Source: Agrobacterium arsenijevicii
Lineage (GTDB): Bacteria; Pseudomonadota; Alphaproteobacteria; Rhizobiales; Rhizobiaceae
Length of the DNA: 64,000 bases
Direction of reading: 5' to 3'
NCBI GenBank assembly: GCA_000949895.1
Contig: JWIT01000003.1
Coordinates: 1 to 64,000 of the forward strand
Shown: piece by piece, positions 9,602 through 18,197 of the stretch
Layout of the letters: each line of letters starts with the position of its first letter
Position numbering within the stretch: position 1 is the first letter of the stretch
The notes under the pieces: generated by a model
The model's database searches: none
Seen by the model: only the letters and a program-made list of their open reading frames with translations
Told to the model about the DNA's origin: nothing
Position numbers and translations under genes: made by a program

Positions 9602-10342
9602 CTATTCCGGCTGGCGATAATCCAGGAACTTACCCTCGCGCACCACGAAGAGCTTGCCGGTTTCGGTAAGCTCGGGCGAGGCGAGTTGAACAATGGCGGC
9701 GGCAACTTCAGAAGGGTGCGGCACGTCTGCCGGGTCTTCGCCGGGCATGGCCTGAGCGCGCATGGCGGTGCGCGTCGCGCCGGGATTGATGCTGTTGATG
9801 CGCAGCGCGGTCTTATCGGTTTCCGCAGCCCAGGTGCGGGCAAGCGCTTCGACGGCCGCCTTGGAGGTGGAATAGACACCCCAGAAGGGACGACAGGTGT
9901 GGGCAGCGCCCGAAGACAGGATCAGCGCACGGCCGGCATCCGATCTCAAAAGCAGCGGCTCAACCGAGCGGATCAGCCGCCAGGTGGCGGTGACATTGAT
10001 GGTCATGACCCTTTCGAAGACTTTCGCCTCGATATGGCCGACCGGTGAGATGACGCCGAGAACACCGGCATTGGCGACCAGAATATCGAGCTTGCCCCAG
10101 CGCTCAAAGATATTGGCGCCCAGCGCATCGATGGCGTTCATGTCGGCAAGGTCGAAGGGAACCAGCGTCGCGGTGCCGCCGACGGCCTTGATGGCGTCGT
10201 CCATATCCTCGAGGCCGCCGACCGTTCTGGCGCAGGCAATGACATGCGCGCCGGCCTTGGCGAGTTCCAGTGCCGTGAAATAACCGATGCCGCGCGAAGC
10301 GCCGGTGACGAGCGCGATCCTGCCCTTGAGATTGATTGTCAT
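9602..10342 (-). CDS. SDR-family NAD(P)-dependent oxidoreductase
   Basis: 246 residues, classical short-chain dehydrogenase. It has TGASRGIG (residues 13-20), NAG in the fourth strand (LVANAGVLG), catalytic Ser in ILSSGAAH and YSTSK at the Tyr-x-x-x-Lys site, then NSINPGATRT. The start is placed at the ATG at 10342 (MTINLKGRIALVTG) because GGAGGGGG lies a few bases upstream; an ATG seven codons earlier would put that ribosome site inside the gene. Substrate not predictable. It runs in the same direction as cysS but is separated by about 210 nt in which I see no gene. Confidence 0.88.
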   Translation of the reverse strand: MTINLKGRIALVTGASRGIGYFTALELAKAGAHVIACARTVGGLEDMDDAIKAVGGTATLVPFDLADMNAIDALGANIFERWGKLDILVANAGVLGVISPVGHIEAKVFERVMTINVTATWRLIRSVEPLLLRSDAGRALILSSGAAHTCRPFWGVYSTSKAAVEALARTWAAETDKTALRINSINPGATRTAMRAQAMPGEDPADVPHPSEVAAAIVQLASPELTETGKLFVVREGKFLDYRQPE

Positions 10343-10444
10343 GTTGCCCCCTCCGAAATTCATTCCGCTTCTTTTATGAAGCGACTGACGTCAACCGCAA
10401 GCGATCAAAAGGCCACAGCGGGCACAGTTTCAATCGCACGCAAC

Positions 10445-10482
10445 AAAAAAGCGGCCACCGGAAGCCGGTGGCCGCTTGTTAT
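10445..10482 (-). terminator. Intrinsic terminator of purF
   Basis: A 12-bp stem (AGCGGCCACCGG / CCGGTGGCCGCT) with an AAG loop lies 10-40 nt beyond the purF stop. On the minus strand it is followed by TTTTTTG, a textbook rho-independent terminator for the cvpA-purF unit. Confidence 0.9.
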
Positions 10483-10492
10483 TTCCGGACTA

Positions 10493-12001
10493 TCAGCCGT
10501 TGCTGGCCAGCATGGAAATCTTGCTGCCCATCGCCTCGCCGTTCTGGTCGAGAAGGCGGGTGGGATAGTCGCCGGTGAAATAATGGTCCGTGAATTGCGG
10601 ACGCGCATTGTTGCGGTTTTCGCCGCCGACAGCCCGGTAAAGCCCGTCGATCGACAGGAAGGCAAGCGAATCGGCGCCGATGAATTTCGCCATGGCGTCC
10701 ACATCGGCATATTGGTTGGCGAGCAACTTGTCGGCATCAGGTGTATCGATGCCGTAGAAATCCGGGTGGAAGATCATCGGGCTGGCGACGCGGATATGCA
10801 CTTCCTTGGCGCCCGCTTCGCGGATCATCTGCACGATTTTCACCGAGGTCGTGCCGCGCACGATGGAATCATCCACCAGCACCACGCGCTTGCCTTCGAT
10901 CATCGCCCGGTTGGCGGAATGCTTGAGCTTGACGCCGAAAGCACGGATCTGCTGGGTGGGCTCGATGAAGGTGCGGCCGACATAATGGTTGCGGATGATG
11001 CCGTATTCGAAGGGAATACCGCTTTCCTGCGCAAAACCGAGTGCAGCCGGCGTACCGCCATCGGGAACCGGAACCACGACATCGGCTTCCAGTGGGGCTT
11101 CCTTGGCAAGGTTCATGCCCATGTTCTTGCGCGTCGTATAGACGTTGCGGCCGCCGACGACGGAATCGGGACGGGCGAAATAGACATATTCGAACAGGCA
11201 CAGACGTTCCGGCTGCGGCTTCGACGGCTTGCGCGCATCGATGGTGATCGAACCATCAGGCTGGATTTCGCAGATGATAACTTCGCCGTTTTCAACGTCG
11301 CGCACGAATTTCGCGCCGATGATATCGAGAGCGCAGGTTTCCGAGCAGAAGATCGGCTTGCCATCAAGCTCGCCCATGACCAGCGGGCGGATGCCGATCG
11401 GGTCGCGCGCTGCAATCAGCTTGGTGCGCGTCATCGCCAGCATCGAATAGCCGCCTTCCATCTGGCGGATGGCGTCGATGAAACGGTCGGCGGTGGAGCT
11501 GTGACGCGAACGGGCGATGAGGTGCAGCACGACTTCGGTATCCGATGTCGACTGACAGATGGCGCCGGTTGCGATGATCTGGCGGCGAAGCGTCAGGCCA
11601 TTGGTGAAGTTGCCGTTATGGGCAATCGAAATGCCGCCTTCTTCCAGCTCGGCAAACAGCGGCTGCACGTTGCGCATCGCCACTTCGCCAGTGGTGGAAT
11701 AACGGGTGTGGCCAATCGCGATGGAGCCGGGCAGGCGGGCAAGCGTTGCCGGATCGGTATAATGATCGCCGACGAGGCCCATATGGCGTTCCTGATGGAA
11801 GCGCTTGCCGTCGAAGGAAACGATGCCCGCCGCTTCCTGGCCGCGATGCTGAAGCGCATGCAGGCCGAGAGCGGTGAGGGCGGAGGCATCGGCATGGCCG
11901 AGAATGCCAAATACGCCGCATTCTTCGTGCAGCGTATCGCCGTCGATCTCTTCTTTGAAAGTGGCCCCAGGAAACTTGGAATGCGAAAGCGGCTCAATCA
12001 T
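10493..12001 (-). CDS. purF: Amidophosphoribosyltransferase (purine synthesis, step 1)
   Basis: 502 residues. It converts PRPP and glutamine to 5-phosphoribosylamine. The N-terminal Ntn-type glutaminase starts at Cys28 (HEECGVFGILG), so a 27-residue propeptide is expected to be removed. HRGQEAAG, GHTRYSTTG and HNGNFTN follow. The C-terminal PRTase part has the PRPP loop VVLVDDSIVRGTT. Cys residues near the C-terminus do not form the full Fe-S pattern with certainty. The ATG at 12001 lies 138 nt after cvpA, with a hairpin between them. The 614-codon plus-strand frame here is an antisense shadow. Confidence 0.96.
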   Translation of the reverse strand: MIEPLSHSKFPGATFKEEIDGDTLHEECGVFGILGHADASALTALGLHALQHRGQEAAGIVSFDGKRFHQERHMGLVGDHYTDPATLARLPGSIAIGHTRYSTTGEVAMRNVQPLFAELEEGGISIAHNGNFTNGLTLRRQIIATGAICQSTSDTEVVLHLIARSRHSSTADRFIDAIRQMEGGYSMLAMTRTKLIAARDPIGIRPLVMGELDGKPIFCSETCALDIIGAKFVRDVENGEVIICEIQPDGSITIDARKPSKPQPERLCLFEYVYFARPDSVVGGRNVYTTRKNMGMNLAKEAPLEADVVVPVPDGGTPAALGFAQESGIPFEYGIIRNHYVGRTFIEPTQQIRAFGVKLKHSANRAMIEGKRVVLVDDSIVRGTTSVKIVQMIREAGAKEVHIRVASPMIFHPDFYGIDTPDADKLLANQYADVDAMAKFIGADSLAFLSIDGLYRAVGGENRNNARPQFTDHYFTGDYPTRLLDQNGEAMGSKISMLASNG

Positions 12002-12104
12002 CCGGCTTGCCCTTGCTCTCTACCGAGAAAAAAGAAAGACCCCTCCGGTGAGTTTGTCTCCCGGTCGGCCTGTCTGTGTCGTGCTTGATATTTAGCACAA
12101 ATAG

Positions 12105-12131
12105 CGCGCCTTGCATGCATTGCAAGGCGCG
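12105..12131 (-). promoter_or_regulatory. Strong hairpin between cvpA and purF
   Basis: An 11-bp perfect stem (CGCGCCTTGCA / TGCAAGGCGCG, loop TGCAT) lies 9 nt after the cvpA stop on the minus strand. It is followed by CTATTTGTGC, not by a clean T run. It could act as a partial terminator, a processing site or an mRNA stabiliser that sets the cvpA:purF ratio. Confidence 0.6.
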
Positions 12132-12139
12132 ACACTGTG

Positions 12140-12727
12140 TCAATTATTCGTTGCCGGCGCATTTGTCGCCGGGGCATCTTCCGCAGGCGTCTGCGCAGCT
12201 GCCGGTTCCTGCGGTTTTCCGAGGATACGGGCACGGATCTGTGGCTCGATATCGTCAGGCAGAACCGCTTCCAGCTTGCCCACCAGCCCGTCGAGGAACG
12301 GCTTGGCCTTGGCCTGAGTCACCCATTGCGGCTGCGTCTTCACGTCCACCAGCCAGTTCCAGAAGGCGACCGCGACGACCAGCAGCAGAATGCCGCGCGC
12401 CGCGCCGAACAGGAAACCAAGCGTGCGATCCAGCGCACCGATGCGGCTGTCGATGATGAAATCGGCAATACGCGAGGTGATGAAGGAAATGACGACGAGG
12501 GAGACGAGGAAGACGACGCCCGCCGAACCGGCAATGGCGATCTTGTCGTCATCGGTATAGTTGCGCGCATAGGGCAACAGGATCGGGAAAAGATAATAGG
12601 CGGCGGCGACCGAACCGGCCCAGCTCGCGATGGACAGAATCTCGCGGGAAAAACCGCGTACCATCGCGAGAATGGCGGAGAAAAGAACAACGGCGATGAC
12701 GATGCCGTCGAAAATTGTAATGGGCAT
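12140..12727 (-). CDS. cvpA: CvpA-family inner-membrane protein
   Basis: 195 residues. Four hydrophobic segments near residues 5-22, 30-50, 65-88 and 105-125 match the CvpA (colicin V production) family. A cytosolic tail rich in Ala, Pro and Thr follows (AEDAPATNAPATNN). The family is linked to envelope homeostasis, but its biochemical role is not settled. Gene order cvpA-purF on the same strand is widely conserved and supports the call. The ATG at 12727 (MPITIFDGIVIAV) is the first in-frame start. Confidence 0.9.
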   Translation of the reverse strand: MPITIFDGIVIAVVLFSAILAMVRGFSREILSIASWAGSVAAAYYLFPILLPYARNYTDDDKIAIAGSAGVVFLVSLVVISFITSRIADFIIDSRIGALDRTLGFLFGAARGILLLVVAVAFWNWLVDVKTQPQWVTQAKAKPFLDGLVGKLEAVLPDDIEPQIRARILGKPQEPAAAQTPAEDAPATNAPATNN

Positions 12728-12822
12728 ATACCAACTCCGGAGGTGCGACGCCTTGTCAGGCGCTGCCTTGCCAATTGTGCGACCCTCTTACACCACTGTT
12801 TCCCTTGGCGAAAGGATCAATA

Positions 12823-14223
12823 TTAGTCGTCCTCAACCTGTTTGAACCGGTTGCCGGAACCGGCGATGCGCGCCACGAGGTCCGGCAGGCTTTCTATTTC
12901 CGTCCAGCGACCCTTGCCCGCTTTCGGCAATTCAGCCGAAGCAGACGGCAGAAGTGCGGCGGAAAAGCCGAGTTTTTCAGCTTCTTTCAATCGCTGGCCC
13001 GTATGCGAGACGGGCCGTACCGCGCCCGACAGGCTGATCTCGCCGAAATAGACGCAATCGGCGGGCAGGGCAAGACCGGCAAGCGAGGAAACCAGCGCAG
13101 AGGCAATCGCCATATCCGCAGCCGGTTCGGAAATGCGGTATCCACCGGCGACGTTGAGATAAACGTCATGTTGCCCGAGCTTCACGCCGCAATGGGCCTC
13201 CAGCACGGCAAGGATCATGGCGAGTCGCGAACTGTCCCAGCCGACCACGGCGCGGCGCGGCGTGCCGAGCGAGGTGGCCGCGACCAGCGCCTGCACCTCG
13301 ACCAGAATGGGGCGCGTGCCCTCCATGCCGGCAAAGACGGCGGCGCCCGGCGATTTCTCATTGCGCTCGCCGAGGAACAGTTCGGACGGGTTGGAGACCT
13401 CGCGCAATCCCCGGTCGGACATTTCGAACACGCCGATCTCGTCCGTAGGCCCGAAGCGGTTCTTGACGGTGCGAAGAATGCGGTAATGGTGGCCGCGGTC
13501 GCCTTCGAAATACAGCACAGCGTCAACCATGTGCTCCACCACGCGCGGGCCGGCAATCTGGCCCTCCTTGGTGACATGGCCCACCAGCACCATGGTCGCG
13601 CCCGTCTGCTTGGCATAACGGATCATCGCCTGCACGCCGGTACGCACCTGCGTCACCGTGCCAGGGGCGGAATCGGCCGTGTCGCTCCACAGCGTCTGAA
13701 TGGAATCGATGATGACGAGATCGGGGCGCTTGCCCTCGGAAATCGTTGCGAGAATATCCTCGACATTGGTCTCGGCCGCCAGCAGCACATCGGTTTCCGC
13801 CGCACCAAGACGCTGGGCGCGCAGACGCACCTGCGCCACCGCCTCTTCGCCGGAGACGTAGATGACGCGGTGTCCGCGTCGTGAAAGGGCAGCCGCCGCC
13901 TGCATCAGCAGGGTCGATTTACCGATTCCCGGATCGCCGCCGATCAGAACCGCCGAACCGCGCACGAAGCCGCCGCCGGTCGCCCGGTCCAGTTCGCTGA
14001 TGCCGGTCGGAATGCGGGGCGCTTCCTCGATCTCGCCGGAAAGTGCTGTGAGCGCGACCGGCCGGCCTTTTTTCGGGGTCTTGCCGGGGCCGGAGCCGAT
14101 GCCACCCATCGGGTCTTCCTCGACGATGGTATTCCACTCGCCGCAGCCTTCGCATTTTCCCGCCCAGCGGTTGTGAACCGTGCCGCAGTTCTGGCACACG
14201 AATTGGGTCTTGGCTTTGGCCAT
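12823..14223 (-). CDS. radA: DNA repair / recombination ATPase RadA (Sms)
   Basis: 466 residues, usual length. It processes recombination intermediates as a hexameric helicase. The N-terminal C4 zinc finger is CQNCG ... CEGCGEW (residues 9-31). A Walker A GDPGIGKST (about 94-102) opens the RecA-like core, KNRFG (about 255) is the RadA-specific motif, and a Lon-like domain follows (VGWDSSRLAMILAVLEAHCG). The start at 14223 comes only five bases after the stop of the parE-like frame, and its ribosome site (AAGAAGAAAA) lies inside that frame's last codons, so its translation may be coupled to the toxin-antitoxin pair. Confidence 0.96.
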   Translation of the reverse strand: MAKAKTQFVCQNCGTVHNRWAGKCEGCGEWNTIVEEDPMGGIGSGPGKTPKKGRPVALTALSGEIEEAPRIPTGISELDRATGGGFVRGSAVLIGGDPGIGKSTLLMQAAAALSRRGHRVIYVSGEEAVAQVRLRAQRLGAAETDVLLAAETNVEDILATISEGKRPDLVIIDSIQTLWSDTADSAPGTVTQVRTGVQAMIRYAKQTGATMVLVGHVTKEGQIAGPRVVEHMVDAVLYFEGDRGHHYRILRTVKNRFGPTDEIGVFEMSDRGLREVSNPSELFLGERNEKSPGAAVFAGMEGTRPILVEVQALVAATSLGTPRRAVVGWDSSRLAMILAVLEAHCGVKLGQHDVYLNVAGGYRISEPAADMAIASALVSSLAGLALPADCVYFGEISLSGAVRPVSHTGQRLKEAEKLGFSAALLPSASAELPKAGKGRWTEIESLPDLVARIAGSGNRFKQVEDD

Positions 14224-14228
14224 CTATG

Positions 14229-14540
14229 TCAATTTTCTTCTTGTTTGAAATCTTTGGCGGAAATGTCCTGGTGGCCATGCAGCACGCGCAGGACGGTAAG
14301 ATCGCTCTCGCCGATACGGAAAAAGATCACGCGCTCGCGATAGGTAATGCTGCGCAGCCCCACCCCATATCCGCTTCTGGAAACACCGGACAAGCCGAGT
14401 GCGGCTATCGATTCGATCTTGCTGAAGATATCGAGAACAAGGCGATCCGCGGCAACAGGATTATCGGTTTCGATGTAGGCATGGTCCTCGGCAACGTCGA
14501 GTCTTGCCCGTGTGGTCCAGATAGGGCCCCGGATTTTAAT
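14229..14540 (-). CDS. RelE/ParE-superfamily toxin frame without a standard start codon
   Basis: The minus frame open from 14576 to the TGA at 14229 encodes IKIRGPIWTTRARLDVAEDH ... DNPVAADRLV ... LRSITYRERVIFFRI ... LTVLRVLHGHQDI. This carries the ParE hallmarks (x-A-A-x-R-L, Y-R-x-x-x-I-F-F-R, V-L-R-V-L-H-G-x-x-D). The frame has no ATG, GTG or TTG before the middle of the domain. The best start is an ATT at 14540 overlapping the antitoxin stop (CATTAA), or the toxin start has been lost by mutation. The length from that ATT (103 residues) is normal for ParE, whose members poison gyrase. Its partner is the ParD-like gene just upstream. Confidence 0.72.
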   Translation of the reverse strand: MKIRGPIWTTRARLDVAEDHAYIETDNPVAADRLVLDIFSKIESIAALGLSGVSRSGYGVGLRSITYRERVIFFRIGESDLTVLRVLHGHQDISAKDFKQEEN

Positions 14541-14805
14541 GGCCTGTCCCCGTTTTCTGCTGTGCGGAAACGCGCTTTATATCGCTGAGGAAATCTTCCG
14601 ACGAAGCATAGTGATGAACCCGGCCCGCATCGGCATCGTCAAGCCCTTCCTGTATCAGCAACTGAAGCGCCGCTCTCTTGCCCTCATCGCTGCTCAGCAA
14701 TTGCAGGCTGGCATGGATAACCGCGTCCGCATCGCTATAGACGCCCGCCGCCACCTGTTCTTCGATGAACTTTTCGTCCTGCTCGCTCAAATGGATTTCG
14801 GGCAT
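14536..14805 (-). CDS. ParD-like ribbon-helix-helix antitoxin
   Basis: 89 residues. The N-terminal MPEIHLSEQDEKFIEEQVAA ... YSDADAVIHASLQLL fits the ParD/CopG ribbon-helix-helix fold: a short DNA-binding strand then two helices. The charged C-terminal half (DDADAGRVHHYASSEDFLSD) would wrap the toxin. A strong ribosome site (AAAGGAGAT) precedes the ATG at 14805. It normally represses its own operon and neutralises the ParE partner, whose frame begins at or across its stop codon. It lies between alr and radA, all on the same strand. Confidence 0.82.
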   Translation of the reverse strand: MPEIHLSEQDEKFIEEQVAAGVYSDADAVIHASLQLLSSDEGKRAALQLLIQEGLDDADAGRVHHYASSEDFLSDIKRVSAQQKTGTGH

Positions 14806-14870
14806 TTCGATCTCCTTTTGTTCTCTTTTAGCACAGGTCGCTTCCGCTTTCCAAGAGCTAAAGACGTGGT

Positions 14871-16046
14871 TCAGTCGTCAGCCATCAGATATTGCCGTTC
14901 ATAGCGCAGGCCGAGACCCGTCAGCATCTCGTAACCGATGGTGCCGGCCGCCCGCGCCACCTCGTCGACCGGCACGTTCGGGCCGAAAAGCTCGATATAA
15001 TCGCCGGTGCGGACGGCATTTGCCGGTAGATCCGTCACATCGAAAATGGTGAGGTCCATCGTCACGCGGCCGGCCACCGGCGCTTTATGACCGTTGATGA
15101 TGCCGTAAGCACCGCCATGGCCCATTTCGCGCAAGGGAATGCCGGAGCCGGAAAGCGAACGCTGGTATCCGTCCGCATAACCGACGGAAGCGATGGCAAG
15201 GCGGCTTGCCCGCTTCAGTAGGAAGGAGCCGCCATAGCTGACGGTCTGGCCTTCGCCCGCCTCGCGAATCTGGATGATCCGCGCTTCGGCCTTCGCAACG
15301 GGCCGCATCGGATTGGCCACGTCGTTGACAGCCTCGCCGCCATAGAGGGCGATGCCGGGGCGGGTTAGGTCGAAATGATAGTCGTTGCCCAGAAAGATAC
15401 CGGCCGAAGCCGAGAGGCTTGATTCGATACCTTCGAAAGCGGCGCTAACCTTGCGGAATGATTCGAGCTGGACCCTGTTCATCGGCGAAGATGGCGTGTC
15501 GGCGCAGGCGAGGTGCGACAGTACGAGAACCGGGTCGAAACTCGCCGGCCGTGTCACGTCGTCGGCCAGAAATAGCGCGTCGTCGAGCGGCAGGCCGAGC
15601 CGGTTGAAGCCGGTATCCACATGCAGCGCGCAGGGGTGTTCGCCACGGTCCGCAACCGTCGCCATCCAAAAGGAAAGCTGCTCCTCGGAGGCGAGAACCG
15701 GTACGAGATCATTGTCGAAGACCTGACGCTCCTGGCCCTGCCAGATGCCTGATAGCACGAAGATACGTGCTTCCGGGGCGTAGGATCGCAAGGTGGCTCC
15801 TTCGGCTACCGTTGCCACGAAGAAGTCCCGCGCGCCGGCGTGGTAGAGGGTTGCGCCACAATCCTCGATACCGAGCCCATAGGCATCCGCCTTGACGACA
15901 GCCGCCGTCCGCGCCTTACCGGATCGCTTCTTCATGTCCCGCCAATTATCGGCCAGCGCGCCGAGATCGACGGTGAGCCTTAGCGGTGCATATTCGAAAG
16001 CGTCGGTTTCGTTTTCGGAAAAGGTCTCTTCGAAGTCGTCTGTCAT
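14871..16046 (-). CDS. alr: Alanine racemase
   Basis: 391 residues from the ATG at 16046 (MTDDFEETF); the longer frame starts with a GTG and adds a segment unlike the family. It makes D-alanine for peptidoglycan. Fold-type III PLP enzyme: the PLP lysine is in AAVVKADAYGLG (about residues 41-52). The second catalytic Tyr region is ASVGYADGYQRS, and FNRLGLP and GRVTMDL are also family marks. The N-terminal acidic lead (about 20 residues) is longer than in E. coli. It is transcribed toward parDE and radA. Confidence 0.93.
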   Translation of the reverse strand: MTDDFEETFSENETDAFEYAPLRLTVDLGALADNWRDMKKRSGKARTAAVVKADAYGLGIEDCGATLYHAGARDFFVATVAEGATLRSYAPEARIFVLSGIWQGQERQVFDNDLVPVLASEEQLSFWMATVADRGEHPCALHVDTGFNRLGLPLDDALFLADDVTRPASFDPVLVLSHLACADTPSSPMNRVQLESFRKVSAAFEGIESSLSASAGIFLGNDYHFDLTRPGIALYGGEAVNDVANPMRPVAKAEARIIQIREAGEGQTVSYGGSFLLKRASRLAIASVGYADGYQRSLSGSGIPLREMGHGGAYGIINGHKAPVAGRVTMDLTIFDVTDLPANAVRTGDYIELFGPNVPVDEVARAAGTIGYEMLTGLGLRYERQYLMADD

Positions 16047-16131
16047 GCCATGCGTCCGGTTGGTTTGAACCGGGTGGGACCCTAGCACTTTTGTTCAAGA
16101 CGGTAATGACCGATTGATTTAAACTCGCTCT

Positions 16132-16989
16132 ATGCACAATGTTTCGCAGGAACAGGCCCTGGATTTCATGCCCGTCGCGGCGACGGAAACGACGCGTTTC
16201 TGGCGTGACCGGCGTTTCGGCGGCATGGAATGTTTGAGCGCGACGTTCCTGACACATGAATATTCGCCGCATGCGCACGATACCTTCTCGATTGGTGCGA
16301 TCGAAAGCGGCTCGCAGATTTCCACCATTCAGGGCACCACCGAGCAGACGGGACCGGGGCATCTCTATCTCATCAACCCGGATGAGATTCACGATGGCGC
16401 GCCGGGTGGCGGCGGTTATCGCTACCGGATGATCTATCCCGATGCGGCGCTTCTGCGCGATATCATCGAGGATGTGACGGGCAGGGCCTTTCACGGCATG
16501 CCGTCCTTTCCGCGGTTTCTGCCGCGTGATCCACAGATGGCGGCGGCATTCCAGATGGCGCATCGCCGGCTGGAGGCCAAATCCGGCGCTCTTGAGGCGG
16601 ATGAGGGCATGTTTTCGGTTCTGGCGGCGCTGTTCGGCAGGCATGGCAGCGCCATCATCCTGCCGCTCGAAACCCGCGAGAAAACGGCGGTCCATACCGC
16701 CCGGGATTATCTTTCCGACAATTACGAGACCGATATCGGTCTTGAGGAACTGGCTTCAATTGCCGGCCTCAGCCGCGCCCACCTCATCCGCGCTTTCCGC
16801 AAGGAATTCCACATCACCCCGCACGCCTATCTGACGGATGTGCGCATCCGGCAGGCACGCCGTCTTCTGCGTGCCGGCGAGATGCCGGCCGAGGTGGCGG
16901 CGTTGTGCGGCTTTGCCGATCAGGCGCATTTCACCCGGCATTTCAAGGCGCGAACCGGCGTCACGCCGGGGCAATTCCGGGTGGCATAA
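16132..16989 (+). CDS. AraC-family transcriptional regulator
   Basis: 285 residues. The N-terminal half is an AraC-type cupin (HEYSPHAHDTFSIGAIESGS ... GHLYLINPDEIHDG). The C-terminal 95 residues hold two helix-turn-helix units (IGLEELASIAGLSRAHLIRAF and PAEVAALCGFADQAHFTRHF), ending with the usual TPGQFR. It sits 94 nt upstream of azlCD on the same strand. The standard inference is that it controls that exporter in response to an amino acid or related ligand. It is divergent from alr. Confidence 0.9.
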   Translation: MHNVSQEQALDFMPVAATETTRFWRDRRFGGMECLSATFLTHEYSPHAHDTFSIGAIESGSQISTIQGTTEQTGPGHLYLINPDEIHDGAPGGGGYRYRMIYPDAALLRDIIEDVTGRAFHGMPSFPRFLPRDPQMAAAFQMAHRRLEAKSGALEADEGMFSVLAALFGRHGSAIILPLETREKTAVHTARDYLSDNYETDIGLEELASIAGLSRAHLIRAFRKEFHITPHAYLTDVRIRQARRLLRAGEMPAEVAALCGFADQAHFTRHFKARTGVTPGQFRVA

Positions 16990-17083
16990 ACCCAACTCGG
17001 CGTTTCCGCCACGCAATGTCACTTTCCTTCAAGACTGTGGGGCTTGCCGGGCGTAATCGCACTCTTCTGAAAAGGAGAATGCG

Positions 17084-17788
17084 ATGTCCCACTTGCGAAA
17101 ACGCGCAGAATTCAGTGCTGGCTTGAGAGCCGCGGCACCTTTACTGGTCGCCATGGTGCCGATCGGCGTGGTGTTCGGCGCGGTCGCGGTCGGCAAAGGA
17201 TTGTCGCCGCTCGAAGCGTCGCTGATGTCGCTGCTGGTCTTTGCCGGCGGCTCGCAATTCGTGGCCATGGATGTGTGGACGCATCCGGCAAGCTGGAGCG
17301 CACTCGGCTTTGCCGCGTTGCTGGTCAATCTGCGTCATGTGCTAATGAGCGCCTCGATCGCCGGCAAGCTGGAGGACTTCAGCGGTTGGCGAAAATATGC
17401 GGCGATGCTGGTGCTGACGGACGAATCTTGGGCGTTGTCGGAGTTCCGGGTCATCACCGGCAGGCTGACTGCGGCCTTTTTCACAGGCGCTGCACTATCG
17501 ATCTATCTGGTCTGGAACCTTGCCACTCTGGCAGGCGCGCTGCTCGGGTCGGTCATGGGAGACATGTCGGTCATCGGTCTGGATTTTGCCTTCCCGGCCG
17601 TCTTCATCGTGCTGCTTATGGGGTTCTGGAAGGGCAGGGAAACAGGCCTCGTGCTTCTGGCAAGTGCCGCCGCCGCTTACCTCATCCATGCGCTGGTGCC
17701 GGGCGCCTGGTATATTGCCGCCGGGGCGCTGGCGGGACTTGCCGTTGCCGCCCTCGGTGATGCTGAACAGGTGGAGCAGCCGGCATGA
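17084..17788 (+). CDS. azlC: AzlC-type branched-chain amino acid exporter, large subunit
   Basis: 234 residues with the AzlC (YgaZ) family opening FSAGLRAAAPLLVAMVPIGV, then LEASLMSLLVFAGGSQFVAM and LLVNLRHVLMSASI, all conserved in the LIV-E family. About seven membrane helices. With AzlD it forms an exporter of branched-chain amino acids or analogues. A clear ribosome site (AAAAGGAGAATGCG) precedes the ATG. Its stop overlaps the azlD start by four bases (ATGA). Confidence 0.92.
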   Translation: MSHLRKRAEFSAGLRAAAPLLVAMVPIGVVFGAVAVGKGLSPLEASLMSLLVFAGGSQFVAMDVWTHPASWSALGFAALLVNLRHVLMSASIAGKLEDFSGWRKYAAMLVLTDESWALSEFRVITGRLTAAFFTGAALSIYLVWNLATLAGALLGSVMGDMSVIGLDFAFPAVFIVLLMGFWKGRETGLVLLASAAAAYLIHALVPGAWYIAAGALAGLAVAALGDAEQVEQPA

Positions 17789-18087
17789 CGCTTGATACAA
17801 ACACCCTTTTGGCGATCCTTGCCATGATGGCGGCAACCGTTGCCACGCGCCTTGGCGGCCTGCTTCTGGTCAACCACTTTACCTTGACGCCGCGTCTGAA
17901 AAAAGCGCTCGGCGCAGTTCCGCCCGCCGTTCTGATGGCCGTAGTCACGCCGACGGCGCTTGCAAGCGGGCCGGCGGAAACCATCGCCTGTGCTGTGACG
18001 GCAATCGCCGCGCTTCGCCTCAGTCTCCTGCCGGCCGCAACACTCGGTGTCGTCACCGTGGCTATACTGCGCGGAATCGGATTGTGA
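17785..18087 (+). CDS. azlD: AzlD-type branched-chain amino acid exporter, small subunit
   Basis: 100 residues, three to four hydrophobic helices (LLAILAMMAATVATRLGGLLL ...; VPPAVLMAVVTPTALA; LSLLPAATLGVVTVAI). This is the AzlD/YgaH size and layout. It overlaps azlC by ATGA (17785-17788), the normal coupled arrangement for the two-subunit exporter. The pair is convergent with dnaB; the 110-nt gap between them holds only an imperfect hairpin. Confidence 0.9.
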   Translation: MTLDTNTLLAILAMMAATVATRLGGLLLVNHFTLTPRLKKALGAVPPAVLMAVVTPTALASGPAETIACAVTAIAALRLSLLPAATLGVVTVAILRGIGL

Positions 18088-18197
18088 GGTAACTCTGCCA
18101 AAGCCCTGAAAAGACTCAATGCATTCAACTGTGAACGCGGGGCAGAATGCCGAGGGCGACAGGCCAAAGCCGTTTCGCCCCCGTTGTTCGGTTCAGA

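Noticed and set aside
10244..12088. 614-codon plus-strand frame
   Set aside because: Exactly antisense to purF, rich in His/Arg/Asp, no domain; purF on the other strand has all catalytic motifs.
18088..18197. Terminator between azlD and dnaB
   Set aside because: Only an imperfect stem with internal mismatches and no T tract; not strong enough to list.
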